From Pseudomonas lundensis (GTDB lineage: Bacteria; Pseudomonadota; Gammaproteobacteria; Pseudomonadales; Pseudomonadaceae), in the NCBI RefSeq assembly GCF_001042985.1, contig NZ_JYKY01000015.1:1-64000 (forward strand): a stretch of DNA of 64,000 bases, given 5' to 3'. This document shows positions 7,053 to 16,802 of this stretch, piece after piece. The notes under the pieces are model-generated. The model made no database searches. It worked only from the letters and a program-made list of their open reading frames with translations, and was not told the origin of the DNA. Position numbers and translations under genes: made by a program. Each line of letters starts with the position of its first letter. The first letter of the stretch is position 1.

Positions 7053-9125
7053 ATGCGTTCCCTCTGCCGCTTTACGCCCTTCACATGGGGGCTGTGTGCA
7101 TGCCTGTACGTCGGATTCAGTTCCGCTGCCACCACCCTTCCCGAAACCTCGGTCAATGCCGCCGAAGCCGAACTCGATGACCCGCGGGTCAAAGAAGTCA
7201 CGACCGCGACCCGTACCGCGACGCCTGCACGCTATGTGCCGCAGGCCATTGATTCGGTCAAAACCAGTCACGTGATGGTGTACGGCATCAACACGCTGGG
7301 CCAGGCCCTGAGCGGCATTCCCAACGTCAGCAGCACGGCGGACACACGCTTCGACAGCCTGCGCATTCGCGGCTTCGACGCCAGCAACGATTTCTACCTC
7401 GACGGCATTCGCGACGACAGCCAGTACGTGCGCGACTTGCACAACATTGAACGCATCGAAGTGCTCAAAGGCCCGGCCGCCGTGCTGTATGGCCGCGGCA
7501 GTCAGGGCGGGATCATCAACCGCGTCAGCAAAACCCCTCAATACGGGCGCCCGTCCAGCATTCAGGCGCAAGGGGGCACGGACGATTTGCGCAGCCTGTA
7601 CGCCGACCTCAGCGCCGACCCGAGCGACACCCTCAGCCTGCGCCTGAACATGGGCAACGAAGACAAAAACAGCTTCCGCGATCACGTCAGCGGCAACCGC
7701 CAACTGTTTGCGCCGTCAATGAGCTGGCAAATCACCCCGGACCTCAATTGGTTGGTGCAGTACGAATACAGCCGCTACAACCGCACCCCGGACCGTGGCA
7801 TCCCGAGCGTTGGCGGACGGCCTGCCGATGTCAGCCGTGGCACCACGTATGGCGGGCAAAACGATTTCATCGACGATAAGACCCAAAATCTGCGTTCACG
7901 GCTCAGCTATGACGTGAACGAGAACTGGCAACTGCGCCACACCCTGGGCATTTTCAAACTCGACAGCCAGTTCGAAAACACCTACCTGACCGGCTACGAC
8001 GCCAAGACCCGCAAGGTGAACCGCCAGAGCTGGCAGCAGGACATGACCACCCGCAATGTCTTCAACAATCTCGAAATCGAAGGCGTGTTTGATACGTTCG
8101 GGCTGGAACACCGCGTGCTGACCGGCCTGGAGCTGGGCAGCCAGCGCCGTGACCCCAAACTGTACAGCGCCAAGGGCGTGCCGGGCGTTGACCTGTACAA
8201 CCCGGATCGCCGCCTTCGCCCGACCGGCCCGTTGGTGCTGTCCAGCGACAACCACACCGAAGTCGACAGTCAGGGCCTGTATGTCCAGGACCAGATCCGC
8301 CTCAACGATCAATGGCAGGTGCTGGCCGGTTTGCGCCATGACCGGTTTGAAGTCGACACCACCAGCAACCTGAAAAACCTCTCGCAAACCCGCAACAGTC
8401 ACGGCACCAGCCCGCGCCTGGGGGTGGTCTGGACGCCGCTGGAAAACCACTCCTTCTATGCCTCGTGGACCAAAACCTTCTCCCCGGTGGGCGGCGGTTT
8501 GATCGGCATTACGCCGGGCGCCGCGGGCAACACCAACGACCTGAGCCCCGAGCTGACCAAGCAAAAAGAAATCGGCGTGAAAAGCGACTGGCTGAACGAG
8601 CGCCTGAGCACCACGCTGGCGGTTTATGAACTGGAGCTTTACAACCGTCGCACCAAAGACCCGGAAAACCCGGAAATCACATTGCTGTCGGGCTTGCAGC
8701 GTTCGCGCGGCATCGAGCTGACGGCCAGCGGCAAATTGGGCGGCAACTGGTACATGCGCGGGGGCGTCGGCGTGCAGGACGCCACCGTGGTCAAGGACAA
8801 CAACGGCTTTGAAGGCAAGCGCATCAATGGTGTGGCCAAGCACAACGGCAGCTTGTTCCTGACCTGGAAACCGGAAATGGGCTGGTACGCCGAAACGGGT
8901 CTGACGTTGGTGGGGCAACGCTTTGCCGATAACCAGAACACGGTGGTATTACCGGGTTATGGCCGTTGGGATGCATTGGCGGGGTATCGGGAAAAAGACT
9001 GGGAAGTCAGCGGCGCGCTGACCAATCTCACTGACCGCGACTATTACGCGTCCGCCACCAGCGGCTCGCAAATCATGCCCGGCGAACCTCGTAGCCTGGT
9101 GGTAACCGGCAAATACAGCTTCTAA
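7053..9125 (+). CDS. TonB-dependent siderophore receptor
   Basis: 690 residues from ATG 7053 (CACGGAAG ribosome site); longer in-frame starts upstream run through the promoter. A signal peptide ends near FSSA. The plug domain carries SLRIRGFDASNDFYLDGIRD and VLKGPAAVLYGRGSQGGIIN, the standard signature of catecholate-type receptors related to Fiu. No N-terminal secretin/STN signalling domain precedes the plug, so it should not signal to an ECF sigma factor. The 22-strand barrel ends VTGKYSF with terminal Phe. It would import a ferric siderophore with TonB-ExbBD energy. No synthesis genes are adjacent, which suits use of a foreign siderophore. Confidence 0.92.
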   Translation: MRSLCRFTPFTWGLCACLYVGFSSAATTLPETSVNAAEAELDDPRVKEVTTATRTATPARYVPQAIDSVKTSHVMVYGINTLGQALSGIPNVSSTADTRFDSLRIRGFDASNDFYLDGIRDDSQYVRDLHNIERIEVLKGPAAVLYGRGSQGGIINRVSKTPQYGRPSSIQAQGGTDDLRSLYADLSADPSDTLSLRLNMGNEDKNSFRDHVSGNRQLFAPSMSWQITPDLNWLVQYEYSRYNRTPDRGIPSVGGRPADVSRGTTYGGQNDFIDDKTQNLRSRLSYDVNENWQLRHTLGIFKLDSQFENTYLTGYDAKTRKVNRQSWQQDMTTRNVFNNLEIEGVFDTFGLEHRVLTGLELGSQRRDPKLYSAKGVPGVDLYNPDRRLRPTGPLVLSSDNHTEVDSQGLYVQDQIRLNDQWQVLAGLRHDRFEVDTTSNLKNLSQTRNSHGTSPRLGVVWTPLENHSFYASWTKTFSPVGGGLIGITPGAAGNTNDLSPELTKQKEIGVKSDWLNERLSTTLAVYELELYNRRTKDPENPEITLLSGLQRSRGIELTASGKLGGNWYMRGGVGVQDATVVKDNNGFEGKRINGVAKHNGSLFLTWKPEMGWYAETGLTLVGQRFADNQNTVVLPGYGRWDALAGYREKDWEVSGALTNLTDRDYYASATSGSQIMPGEPRSLVVTGKYSF

Positions 9126-9127
9126 CC

Positions 9128-9213
9128 GTTGAACCTGTCACCGTGGCGAGCAACGCGGGGTTGCCTGGGGCACCGTCTTCACGGCCTCGTGCCTCGCCAA
9201 CGGTGACAGTCAA
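9128..9213. terminator. Long inverted repeat between convergent genes
   Basis: The outer arms (about 9128-9150 and 9193-9213) pair almost perfectly, sharing CTGTCACCGT-GGCGAG and its complement. The intervening 40 bases hold a second small hairpin. It may terminate transcription from both sides despite lacking a strong T-run. Confidence 0.5.
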
Positions 9214-9217
9214 CCGT

Positions 9218-9418
9218 TCAACTCATCAATACTCCCGACAGGGCCTCCAGTTCTGCCTCGCTGAACAACCCGGCCGGGTAGCGTTCGCGAAGAAGTTGAT
9301 AGGCAGACTGGCCTGGCGTGTTGCAAGGTCCTTTGCGTTTAAACCAATTGGCCAGAACGATCAGCGACTCGTGACTCACAGGTTGTGGTCGCGAACCTCG
9401 CTCGCACAATACGTTCAT
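9218..9418 (-). CDS. Small conserved-looking hypothetical protein
   Basis: 66 residues from ATG 9418 (GGAGA twelve bases upstream), beginning MNVLCERGSRPQPVSHESL and ending EALSGVLMS. It has a charged, helical composition without signal peptide or membrane segment. The segment PGQSAYQLLRERYP looks like a soluble helical fold. I do not recognise the family. Ribosome site, codon use and position between two terminators support a real gene. Confidence 0.6.
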   Translation of the reverse strand: MNVLCERGSRPQPVSHESLIVLANWFKRKGPCNTPGQSAYQLLRERYPAGLFSEAELEALSGVLMS

Positions 9419-9584
9419 GACAGCGCTCTCCAGGTACTTGAGCGGCAAATGTACTCAAGGTGTGTGACAGAACATCGCCGCGAGCAGCGCGACATGCCCA
9501 GACATGGCTCCCTTTCAAGATTTTTAACAAACTCTTTTCACCCTTTTATACGCGTCATTACGGACTCACCTTTTGACCTGAAAC

Positions 9585-9620
9585 AAAAAACCCGCCGTTC
9601 TGGCGAGCGGCGGGTTATTT
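9585..9620 (-). terminator. Terminator of aguA
   Basis: On the minus strand AACCCGCCGC and GCGGCGGGTT-like arms (AACCCGCCG/CGGCGGGTT) surround a nine-base loop and are followed by TTTTTTGTTT. It lies 30 bases past the agmatine deiminase stop. Confidence 0.85.
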
Positions 9621-9651
9621 ATTCATCCAATAAGGCGACGAAGCGTCTGGA

Positions 9652-10761
9652 TCAAGCCTTGTGGGGGGCTGGCTGTTGTTGCGTCAGGCAGTGGATGTTG
9701 CCGCCGCCCAGCAACAATTCGCGGCCCGGCACCATCACCACTTCATGCTGCGGGAAGAGGTCTTGCAGGATGGCCTTGGCTTGCGCATCCATCGGGTCAT
9801 CAAAGCTTGGGGCGATGATGCCGCCGTTGACGATCAGGAAGTTCACGTAAGAACCGGCCAGCCGCTCCGAAGGATTGCGGTCCTGGCTGCCCACCACTTT
9901 GTCGACGCCGTCGCACTCTTCCTGGGTGGCGTGCAGCGGCCCCGGAATCGGCATTTTATGCACGACAAACGGGCGGCCTTTGGCGTCGGTGCTGGTCAAC
10001 AACACCTTCATGGCCGCATGGCAGCGCACGTAGTTCGGGTCGCGCTCGTCGTCGGTCCAGGCCAGCAGCACTTCGCCGGGGCGCACGTAGCAGCAGAAGT
10101 TATCCACATGGCCGTCGGTTTCGTCGTTGAATAGACCGTCCGGCAGCCAGATGATCTTGCTCACCGCCAGGTTGGAACGCAGCACGTCTTCGATTTCTTC
10201 GCGGGACAAATGCGGGTTGCGGTTGCGATTGAGCAAGCACTCGGCCGTAGTAATCAGCGTGCCCTCGCCATCCACATGGATCGAGCCCCCTTCGAGCACG
10301 AAACGTTCGGTGTAATAACGCGGGCACCGCTCGATTTCCAGCACCTTGCTGCCCACCTGCTGGTCGCGGTTCCACGGCGCATACAGGCCGCCTTCAAAAC
10401 CGCCCCATGCGTTGAAATCCCAGTTCACACCGCGGACTTCACCGTGGTCGTTGATCACGAACGTCGGGCCGCTGTCACGCACCCACGCGTCATCGCTGGA
10501 CATCTCGACCACACGAATATTCGGCACATTCAGGCGGGCACGGGCATTTTCGTACTGGCCGGCAGACACGCAGACCGTCACCGGCTCGAAGCGCGCGATG
10601 GCCTTGGCCACCGCCGCGTGCGCGGCCTGCGCCGGCTTGCCACCCAAACGCCAGTTATCCGGGCGCTCGGGCCAGATCATCCAGGTTTGGGTGTGCGGCG
10701 CCCATTCGGCCGGCATGTAGAAACCGTCTGCGCGGGGCGAACTGTGCAAAAGAGTGGTCAT
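9652..10761 (-). CDS. aguA: Agmatine deiminase
   Basis: 369 residues, the usual AguA length. It hydrolyses agmatine to N-carbamoylputrescine and ammonia in the arginine decarboxylase route to putrescine. Guanidine-modifying (peptidylarginine-deiminase) fold motifs are visible: [18 protein letters not shown] at the start, [25 protein letters not shown] with the catalytic Asp/His, and GGGNIHC with the catalytic Cys near the C-terminus. The usual partner aguB (carbamoylputrescine amidase) and regulator aguR are not in the window. It is transcribed away from rfbB and has its own terminator. Confidence 0.95.
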   Translation of the reverse strand: MTTLLHSSPRADGFYMPAEWAPHTQTWMIWPERPDNWRLGGKPAQAAHAAVAKAIARFEPVTVCVSAGQYENARARLNVPNIRVVEMSSDDAWVRDSGPTFVINDHGEVRGVNWDFNAWGGFEGGLYAPWNRDQQVGSKVLEIERCPRYYTERFVLEGGSIHVDGEGTLITTAECLLNRNRNPHLSREEIEDVLRSNLAVSKIIWLPDGLFNDETDGHVDNFCCYVRPGEVLLAWTDDERDPNYVRCHAAMKVLLTSTDAKGRPFVVHKMPIPGPLHATQEECDGVDKVVGSQDRNPSERLAGSYVNFLIVNGGIIAPSFDDPMDAQAKAILQDLFPQHEVVMVPGRELLLGGGNIHCLTQQQPAPHKA

Positions 10762-10935
10762 TGAAATCAGGACTCCGAAAATCCGTCGAGGTTGGATTGA
10801 GCCAGCGCACGGCCCGCCATCAAAGAACAGTGGACGCCGCTCAGAGGCACGTCAACACGCTGCCCACTTATAGCCGATAAATATCCATTTTTAAAACGCT
10901 TTCAGAGGATCGGTAGGATTTTTTTGGTCGTTTAG

Positions 10936-10949
10936 TCGATATATATCGA
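10936..10949. promoter_or_regulatory. Palindrome TCGATATATATCGA between aguA and rfbB
   Basis: A perfect 14-bp palindrome in the AT-rich part of the 324-base gap between the divergent genes aguA and rfbB. It could be an operator for either gene. No known regulator site is recognised, and nothing else coding is seen in the gap. Confidence 0.35.
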
Positions 10950-11085
10950 TAAATACCCCTAAAAAGCTTACCCCGCCTGTCACCTGCGCCCTTGTGGCCA
11001 CACCGTAGCACTTGCACCGCCCTGCACATCCCCACAAGCTATGCGCCAATTGTTTGTACACCGTCAGGGAATAAGGGATATCCAC

Positions 11086-12168
11086 ATGCGCATTTTAGTC
11101 ACCGGCGGCGCCGGGTTTATTGGTTCAGCTCTGATCCGTCACCTGATCCAGAACACCGGGCACGAGGTGCTTAACCTCGACAAACTGACCTACGCCGGTA
11201 ACCTTGAATCGCTGCAAAGCATCGCCACCAACACCCGCTACGAGTTCGTGCAGGCCGACATCGTCGACCAGGCGACCGTCAGCGCCGTAATCGAGCGCTT
11301 CCAGCCAGAAGCGATCATGCACCTGGCGGCTGAATCCCACGTTGACCGTTCCATCGACGGCCCTTCGGACTTCATTCAGACCAACATCGTCGGCACCTAC
11401 AGCCTGCTGGAAGCCACGCGCGCTTATTGGCTCACGCTGGCAGAACCGGCGAAAAGTGCGTTCCGTTTCCACCACATTTCCACTGACGAAGTGTATGGCG
11501 ACCTGCATGGCGTCGATGACCTGTTCACTGAAACCACCCCGTACGCACCCAGCTCGCCGTACTCGGCCAGCAAAGCCGCTTCGGACCACCTGGTGCGCGC
11601 CTGGAACCGCACTTACGGCTTGCCGGTGCTGCTGACCAACTGCTCGAACAACTACGGCCCGTTCCACTTCCCGGAAAAACTGATCCCGCTTGTGATTCTT
11701 AATGCCCTGGCGGGCAAACCACTGCCGGTCTACGGCAATGGCCTGCAAGTGCGTGACTGGCTGTTCGTGGAAGACCATGCCCGCGCCCTGCTTAAAGTCG
11801 TGACCGAAGGCGTGGTGGGCGAGACCTACAACATTGGCGGCCACAACGAACAAAAGAACATCGACGTGGTGCGCGGCATCTGCGCCCTGCTTGAAGAACT
11901 GGCGCCACAGCGCCCGGCGGGCGTGGCGCAATTCGCTGACCTGATTACCTTTGTCAAAGACCGTCCGGGCCACGACCAGCGCTACGCCATCGACGCCAGT
12001 AAGATCGAACGCGAGCTGGGCTGGGTGCCGGAAGAAACCTTCGAGACCGGCCTGCGCAAAACCGTGCAGTGGTACCTGGACAACCTTGAGTGGTGCCAGC
12101 GCGTTCAGGACGGCAGTTATCAGGGCGAGCGTCTAGGCTCTACAGAACCCAAAGACCTGATTGCATGA
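11086..12168 (+). CDS. rfbB: dTDP-glucose 4,6-dehydratase
   Basis: 360 residues from ATG 11086 (AAGGGAT ribosome site). It converts dTDP-glucose to dTDP-4-keto-6-deoxyglucose, the second step of dTDP-L-rhamnose synthesis. Extended SDR motifs are clear: N-terminal [12 protein letters not shown] site, [22 protein letters not shown] with the Thr-Asp-Glu catalytic group, and [12 protein letters not shown] with the Tyr-x3-Lys. An in-frame ATG 15 codons upstream lacks a ribosome site. The gene overlaps rfbD by four bases (ATGA). Also called rmlB. Confidence 0.96.
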   Translation: MRILVTGGAGFIGSALIRHLIQNTGHEVLNLDKLTYAGNLESLQSIATNTRYEFVQADIVDQATVSAVIERFQPEAIMHLAAESHVDRSIDGPSDFIQTNIVGTYSLLEATRAYWLTLAEPAKSAFRFHHISTDEVYGDLHGVDDLFTETTPYAPSSPYSASKAASDHLVRAWNRTYGLPVLLTNCSNNYGPFHFPEKLIPLVILNALAGKPLPVYGNGLQVRDWLFVEDHARALLKVVTEGVVGETYNIGGHNEQKNIDVVRGICALLEELAPQRPAGVAQFADLITFVKDRPGHDQRYAIDASKIERELGWVPEETFETGLRKTVQWYLDNLEWCQRVQDGSYQGERLGSTEPKDLIA

Positions 12169-13055
12169 CCGTGGGCTCGCCTGAATTGAAAATACTGATT
12201 AGCGGTAAAACCGGCCAAGTGGCCATGGAACTGCAAAAACGTCTGGCTGATATGGGCGAGCTGATTGTGCTGGGACGCGATGAGCTGGACCTGAGCCAGC
12301 CCGAGCAAATACGTGCGCAGGTGCGGGCCCACGCACCCGACCTGATCATCAACGCGGCCGCCTACACGGCCGTGGATCAGGCCGAAAGCGACGTTGATGC
12401 CGCCAATGCGATCAACGCCACTGCACCCGGCATCTTCGCTGAAGAAGCCAAGGCACTGGGCATCCCGCTGATTCATTACTCCACCGACTACGTGTTCGAT
12501 GGCAGTAAAGAAACGCCCTACACCGAAGACGACATCACCCACCCGCTGAGCGTCTACGGCCACAGTAAAGCGTTGGGCGAAAAAGCCATCGCGGCGACGG
12601 GCTGCCAGCACCTGATACTGCGCACCAGTTGGGTGTATTCCTCCCACGGTAAAAACTTCCTGCTGACCATGCAGCGCTTGCTGCAAGAAAAGCCGGAACT
12701 GCGCATCGTGGCCGACCAGATCGGCGCGCCTACGTGGGCGGGCACCATTGCCCAGAGCACGCGCACATTAATTGAGCGCTGGCAAACAGGCCACACCGGC
12801 CCCTGGGGCGTTTATCACCTCACGGCCCATGGCCAAACCTCATGGTTCGGGTTTGCCCAGGCCATCGGCGAACAGCTGATTGCCTTGGGCAAGCCGTGCG
12901 CCGTGCTCGAAGCCATCCCTTCGAGCGACTACCCAACCCCCGCCAAACGCCCGCTTAATTCACGACTGGATTGCAGTCGGTTAACGGCCGACTGGGGCGT
13001 CACTCAGCCCGACTGGCACACGGCGTTGCGCACGTGCATGGCCGAGCAAGGCTAA
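12165..13055 (+). CDS. rfbD: dTDP-4-dehydrorhamnose reductase
   Basis: 296 residues. It makes dTDP-L-rhamnose by NAD(P)H reduction of the 4-keto intermediate, the last step of the pathway. The start ATG overlaps the rfbB stop. An N-terminal ISGKTGQVA Rossmann motif, [10 protein letters not shown] and YGHSKALGE (Tyr-x3-Lys) are present. In P. aeruginosa rmlA and rmlC follow directly. Here the next gene is dctB, so thymidylyltransferase and epimerase must be encoded elsewhere if the pathway works. Also called rmlD. Confidence 0.95.
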   Translation: MTVGSPELKILISGKTGQVAMELQKRLADMGELIVLGRDELDLSQPEQIRAQVRAHAPDLIINAAAYTAVDQAESDVDAANAINATAPGIFAEEAKALGIPLIHYSTDYVFDGSKETPYTEDDITHPLSVYGHSKALGEKAIAATGCQHLILRTSWVYSSHGKNFLLTMQRLLQEKPELRIVADQIGAPTWAGTIAQSTRTLIERWQTGHTGPWGVYHLTAHGQTSWFGFAQAIGEQLIALGKPCAVLEAIPSSDYPTPAKRPLNSRLDCSRLTADWGVTQPDWHTALRTCMAEQG

Positions 13056-13121
13056 ACATCGGGCGCGGATGGCTAAAATCCGCAGGTATACTGCGCCGTA
13101 CTTTTGCGGCGTAGTTTCAAC

Positions 13122-14936
13122 ATGATCAAAACCCCTCCCGTGCCTCGCAGACCCCGCTGGCGCAGCCTCGCCTTGCTGGCCTTGTGCCTGGCGCCCTTGT
13201 TGTGGCCGTTGCAGCATCTGGCCGAGCGCTATTACCGCAGCGAGCTGGCCGGGCAAAATCGCCAGACCCTGGATCTCTACGTCGCCAACCTGCTGGGCAC
13301 GCTGCATCGCTATGAAGTGCTGCCGCAGATCCTCGGCGAACTGCCAGCCCTGCGCGCGTTGCTGGCAGACCCGGAAAACCCGCAAATCCTCAGCCACGCC
13401 AACCAGTTGCTCAATGACATCAGCACCCAGACGGGCGCCGAGGTGATGTACCTGATGGATGCCCACGGCGACACCCTCGCCGCCTCCAACTGGGACAAAC
13501 AGGACAGCTTTATCGGCCGCAACTTCGCCTTTCGCCCGTATTTCAGCGAAGCGATGGACGGCAAACTGGGGCGCTTCTTCGGGCTGGGCACCACCTCGGG
13601 CAAACGCGGGTATTTCTTTGCCGCGCCCGTGCTCGACGGTGACAAGAAAATCGGCGTGCTGGTGGTCAAGGTCGACCTCGATCACACCGAGCGCCTGTGG
13701 GGCCAGACCCCGGAACAATTGATGGTCACCGACCCCAATGGCGTGGTCATTCTCACCTCGCGCCCGGAGTGGCGGTTCAGGGCCACCCGCGAACTGTCAC
13801 AGCAGGAACAGCAGTCGATCTTTGCCATCCTGCCCTACCCGACCCGCGACCCGAAGCCGCTGAACCTGAACCTCAGCAACTGGCTGGTACAAACCCAGGA
13901 CATCGACGAGACCGGCTGGAGCGTCAACATCCTCGCACCGCGCACCTTGATCGACCGCCCCGTTCGCACCGTGCTGGCCATTGGGGGCGCCACGCTGCTG
14001 GTGGTCATGCTGCTGATCGGTTTGATGATGCAACGGCGCCGACATTATCTGGAGCGTATCGCCTTTGAAGCCAAGGCCCGCCGTGAGCTGGAAATGCGCG
14101 TGGCAGAGCGCACCAGCGACCTGGAAGGATTGAACCGACGCCTGCGTGAAGAAGTGCTGGAGCGCGAGCATGCGCAACAAGAGCTGGTGCGCGCGCAGGA
14201 CGACCTGGTGCAGGCCGGCAAGCTGTCTGCGCTGGGCACCATGTCAGCGAGCATCAGTCATGAGTTGAATCAGCCTCTGGCCGCCATCCGCAGTTATGCC
14301 GAAAATGCCGAAGTCTTGTTGGACCATCAGCGCATCGACGACGCCCGCGGCAACCTCAAGCTGATCAATGAGCTGACCGGGCGCATGGCCTCGATCATCG
14401 CTCACCTGCGCGCGTTTGCGCGGCGCGATCGGCACGCGCCGGAAAGCGTCGCGCTGCAACCTGCGCTGGATGACGCGCTGGCTTTGCTGGCCAAACGCCG
14501 GCGCAGCATGGAAGTCGAGTTGATTCGCGACTTGCCTGCCGCCACGCTCTGGGTTGAAGCCGGTGAAACGCGCCTGCGCCAAGTGCTGGGCAACCTGCTG
14601 GCCAATGCCCTCGACGCGCTGACCGAAAAAGGCCCGCCGAGACGATTGTGGCTAAGCGCCGAGTCCACTCAGGAAGGCGTCACGGTGTGCATCCGCGACA
14701 ACGGGCCGGGGTTCTGCATGGAGGCGTTGGGCCGCGCGGGCGAACCGTTTTACACGACCAAGACCCGCACGCAGGGGCTAGGCCTGGGGCTGGCCATTTG
14801 CGACACCCTGATTCGTGCATTTGGCGGCGAACTGCTGTTTGCCAACCACAAGGAAGGCGGCGCCTTAATCACCCTTCGACTGCGCGCTGGCGCACCGGGC
14901 GTCAGCCTGCAAGCTTCAGAGGACTCCAGGTCATGA
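13122..14936 (+). CDS. dctB: C4-dicarboxylate-type sensor histidine kinase DctB
   Basis: 604 residues from ATG 13122. An N-terminal membrane helix, a periplasmic sensor region of about 240 residues (contains FAFRPYFSEAMDGKLGRFFGLGT, here a PAS-like double CACHE fold), a second helix near TVLAIGGATLLVVMLLIGL, a coiled coil (about 330-370), then HisKA with SHELNQPLAAIRSY (phosphorylated His) and HATPase_c with NLLANALDAL, RDNGPGF and GLGLGLAIC. Known DctB senses succinate, fumarate and malate and activates DctD. The stop overlaps dctD. Order rmlBD-dctBD matches my memory of P. aeruginosa minus rmlAC, which supports the name. Transport targets are not in the window. Confidence 0.88.
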   Translation: MIKTPPVPRRPRWRSLALLALCLAPLLWPLQHLAERYYRSELAGQNRQTLDLYVANLLGTLHRYEVLPQILGELPALRALLADPENPQILSHANQLLNDISTQTGAEVMYLMDAHGDTLAASNWDKQDSFIGRNFAFRPYFSEAMDGKLGRFFGLGTTSGKRGYFFAAPVLDGDKKIGVLVVKVDLDHTERLWGQTPEQLMVTDPNGVVILTSRPEWRFRATRELSQQEQQSIFAILPYPTRDPKPLNLNLSNWLVQTQDIDETGWSVNILAPRTLIDRPVRTVLAIGGATLLVVMLLIGLMMQRRRHYLERIAFEAKARRELEMRVAERTSDLEGLNRRLREEVLEREHAQQELVRAQDDLVQAGKLSALGTMSASISHELNQPLAAIRSYAENAEVLLDHQRIDDARGNLKLINELTGRMASIIAHLRAFARRDRHAPESVALQPALDDALALLAKRRRSMEVELIRDLPAATLWVEAGETRLRQVLGNLLANALDALTEKGPPRRLWLSAESTQEGVTVCIRDNGPGFCMEALGRAGEPFYTTKTRTQGLGLGLAICDTLIRAFGGELLFANHKEGGALITLRLRAGAPGVSLQASEDSRS

Positions 14937-16327
14937 GCTCATTCATCGACTCAAACGTACAGGTCATCCTGATCGACGATGACCCGCATCTGCGCCAGGC
15001 GCTGTATCAAACCCTGGACCTCGCTGGCCTTCACGTCCTGCCGCTGGCCGAGGCCACCGGCATTGCCGCGCGCATCGAGCGCAACTGGCCCGGCGTGGTG
15101 GTCAGCGACATCCGCATGCCCGGCATGGACGGCCTTGAGCTGTTGGCCGAACTTCACGCCCAGGACCCGGAACTGCCGGTGCTGCTGATTACCGGTCATG
15201 GTGACGTGCCCCTCGCAGTCCAGGCCATGCGCGCCGGGGCCTACGATTTTCTGGAAAAACCCTTTGCCAGCGACGCGCTGCTGGAAGGCGTGCGTCGCGC
15301 CCTGGCCTTGCGCGCGCTGGTGCTGGACAACCGCAGCCTGCGCATGGCCCTGAGCGACCGCCAGCAACTGAGCACGCGGCTGGTCGGCCTCTCGCCCCCG
15401 ATGCTGAGACTGCGCGAACAGATCGGCGCACTGGCCGCCACCAAGGCCGATGTGCTGATTCTGGGTGAGACCGGCTCCGGCAAAGAAGTGGTCGCAAGGG
15501 CATTGCACGACTTGTCGAGCCGCCGCGACGGCCCGTTCGTGGCAATCAATGCCGGGGCGCTGGCCGAGTCTGTGGTCGAAAGCGAACTCTTCGGCCACGA
15601 GCCCGGCGCGTTCACCGGCGCGCAAAAACGCCGCATCGGTAAATTCGAATTTGCCAACGGCGGCACGCTGTTTCTCGACGAAATCGAAAGCATGAGCCTC
15701 GATGTGCAGGTCAAGTTGTTGCGCCTGCTGCAAGAGCGTGTCGTTGAACGCCTGGGCGGCAATCAATTGATCCCGCTGGATATCCGCGTCATCGCGGCCA
15801 CCAAGGAAGACTTGCGTCAGGCCGCCGATCAGGGCCGTTTTCGTGCCGACTTGTATTACCGGCTCAACGTTGCCCCGCTGCGCATTGCCCCGTTGCGCGA
15901 GCGCGGCGAAGACGTGCTGATGCTGTTCAAGTACTTTGCCGACGAAGCCAGCGCCCGCCACGGCCTGACCCACAACGTGCTGCAACCGGCCCAGCGCAGC
16001 TTGCTGCTGCGTCACGCCTGGCCAGGCAACGTGCGTGAACTGCAAAACGTCGCGGAACGCTTTGCGCTGGGCCTTGAGCTGGCCCTGGACAATGAAACGG
16101 CCGAGGCGCCGCCATCGTCTAGCCTTGAGGGTTCGGGCACGCTGAGCGAGCAGGTTGAGCACTTCGAAAAAAGCCTGATCATGGCCGAACTCGAACGCTC
16201 TCACAGCTCCATGCGCAGCCTGGCCGAAGCCTTGGGCGTGCCGCGCAAAACCCTGCACGACAAGCTGCGCAAATACGGCTTGCAGTTCGACAGCGGCAGC
16301 CACGCCCACCCCGATGAACTTGAGTGA
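14933..16327 (+). CDS. dctD: Sigma-54-dependent response regulator DctD
   Basis: 464 residues, starting at the ATG that overlaps the dctB stop. The receiver domain has the acidic pair IDDDPH, phospho-acceptor Asp in VVSDIRMPGMDG and the Lys in FLEKPF. The AAA+ domain has Walker A GETGSGKE, the sigma-54 contact loop GAFTGA and a Walker B-type GGTLFLDEIE. The Fis-type helix-turn-helix at the C-terminus includes SLAEALGVPRKTLHDKLRKY. Phosphorylated protein should activate sigma-54 promoters of C4-dicarboxylate transport. It forms a two-gene operon with dctB. Confidence 0.92.
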   Translation: MSSFIDSNVQVILIDDDPHLRQALYQTLDLAGLHVLPLAEATGIAARIERNWPGVVVSDIRMPGMDGLELLAELHAQDPELPVLLITGHGDVPLAVQAMRAGAYDFLEKPFASDALLEGVRRALALRALVLDNRSLRMALSDRQQLSTRLVGLSPPMLRLREQIGALAATKADVLILGETGSGKEVVARALHDLSSRRDGPFVAINAGALAESVVESELFGHEPGAFTGAQKRRIGKFEFANGGTLFLDEIESMSLDVQVKLLRLLQERVVERLGGNQLIPLDIRVIAATKEDLRQAADQGRFRADLYYRLNVAPLRIAPLRERGEDVLMLFKYFADEASARHGLTHNVLQPAQRSLLLRHAWPGNVRELQNVAERFALGLELALDNETAEAPPSSSLEGSGTLSEQVEHFEKSLIMAELERSHSSMRSLAEALGVPRKTLHDKLRKYGLQFDSGSHAHPDELE

Positions 16328-16346
16328 TTTGACCAAAGAGGCCTGC

Positions 16347-16802
16347 ATGAACCGCGACAGTCGTTACCTGGAATCCATCCTCCACCACGACATCCCGCTG
16401 ACCCGCGAAATGGGCCTCAAAGTCCTCGGCTGGCATGACCGGCAACTGCGCCTGCAGTTGCCGCTGACGGCCAACATCAACCACAAGAGCACCATGTTCG
16501 GTGGCAGCTTGTACTGCGGCGCGGTGCTGGCGGGCTGGGGCTGGTTGCACTTGAGACTACGTGAAGCGGGCATCGAAGACGGGCACATCGTGATTCAGGA
16601 AGGCCACATCAGCTACCCGCTGCCGGTCACGCAGGACGCGATCGTGCTCTGCGATGCACCGGCCGAGGCGGCCTGGACCAAGTTTGTGAGCATGTACACA
16701 CGCCATGGCCGGGCGCGCCTGACCCTGGAAACCCGGGTCATCAATGCGCACGGCGAAGAAGACGCCGTCCGTTTCAGCGGCCAGTATGTGTTGCACCGTT
16801 AA
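16347..16802 (+). CDS. YiiD-type thioesterase-domain protein
   Basis: 151 residues from ATG 16347 (AGAGG upstream); an in-frame ATG 11 codons earlier overlaps dctD. It resembles the putative thioesterase (YiiD C-terminal) hot-dog family. NHKSTMFGGSLYCGAVLAGWGW marks the long central helix, and a late strand reads RARLTLETRV. The expected activity is acyl-CoA or acyl-ACP hydrolysis, but the substrate is unknown. The last 29 bases overlap the 3' end of cysQ on the other strand. Confidence 0.8.
   Translation: MNRDSRYLESILHHDIPLTREMGLKVLGWHDRQLRLQLPLTANINHKSTMFGGSLYCGAVLAGWGWLHLRLREAGIEDGHIVIQEGHISYPLPVTQDAIVLCDAPAEAAWTKFVSMYTRHGRARLTLETRVINAHGEEDAVRFSGQYVLHR

Noticed and set aside
14951..16348. 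465-codon minus-strand open frame across dctD
   Set aside because: Antisense to a canonical sigma-54 regulator; shadow composition.
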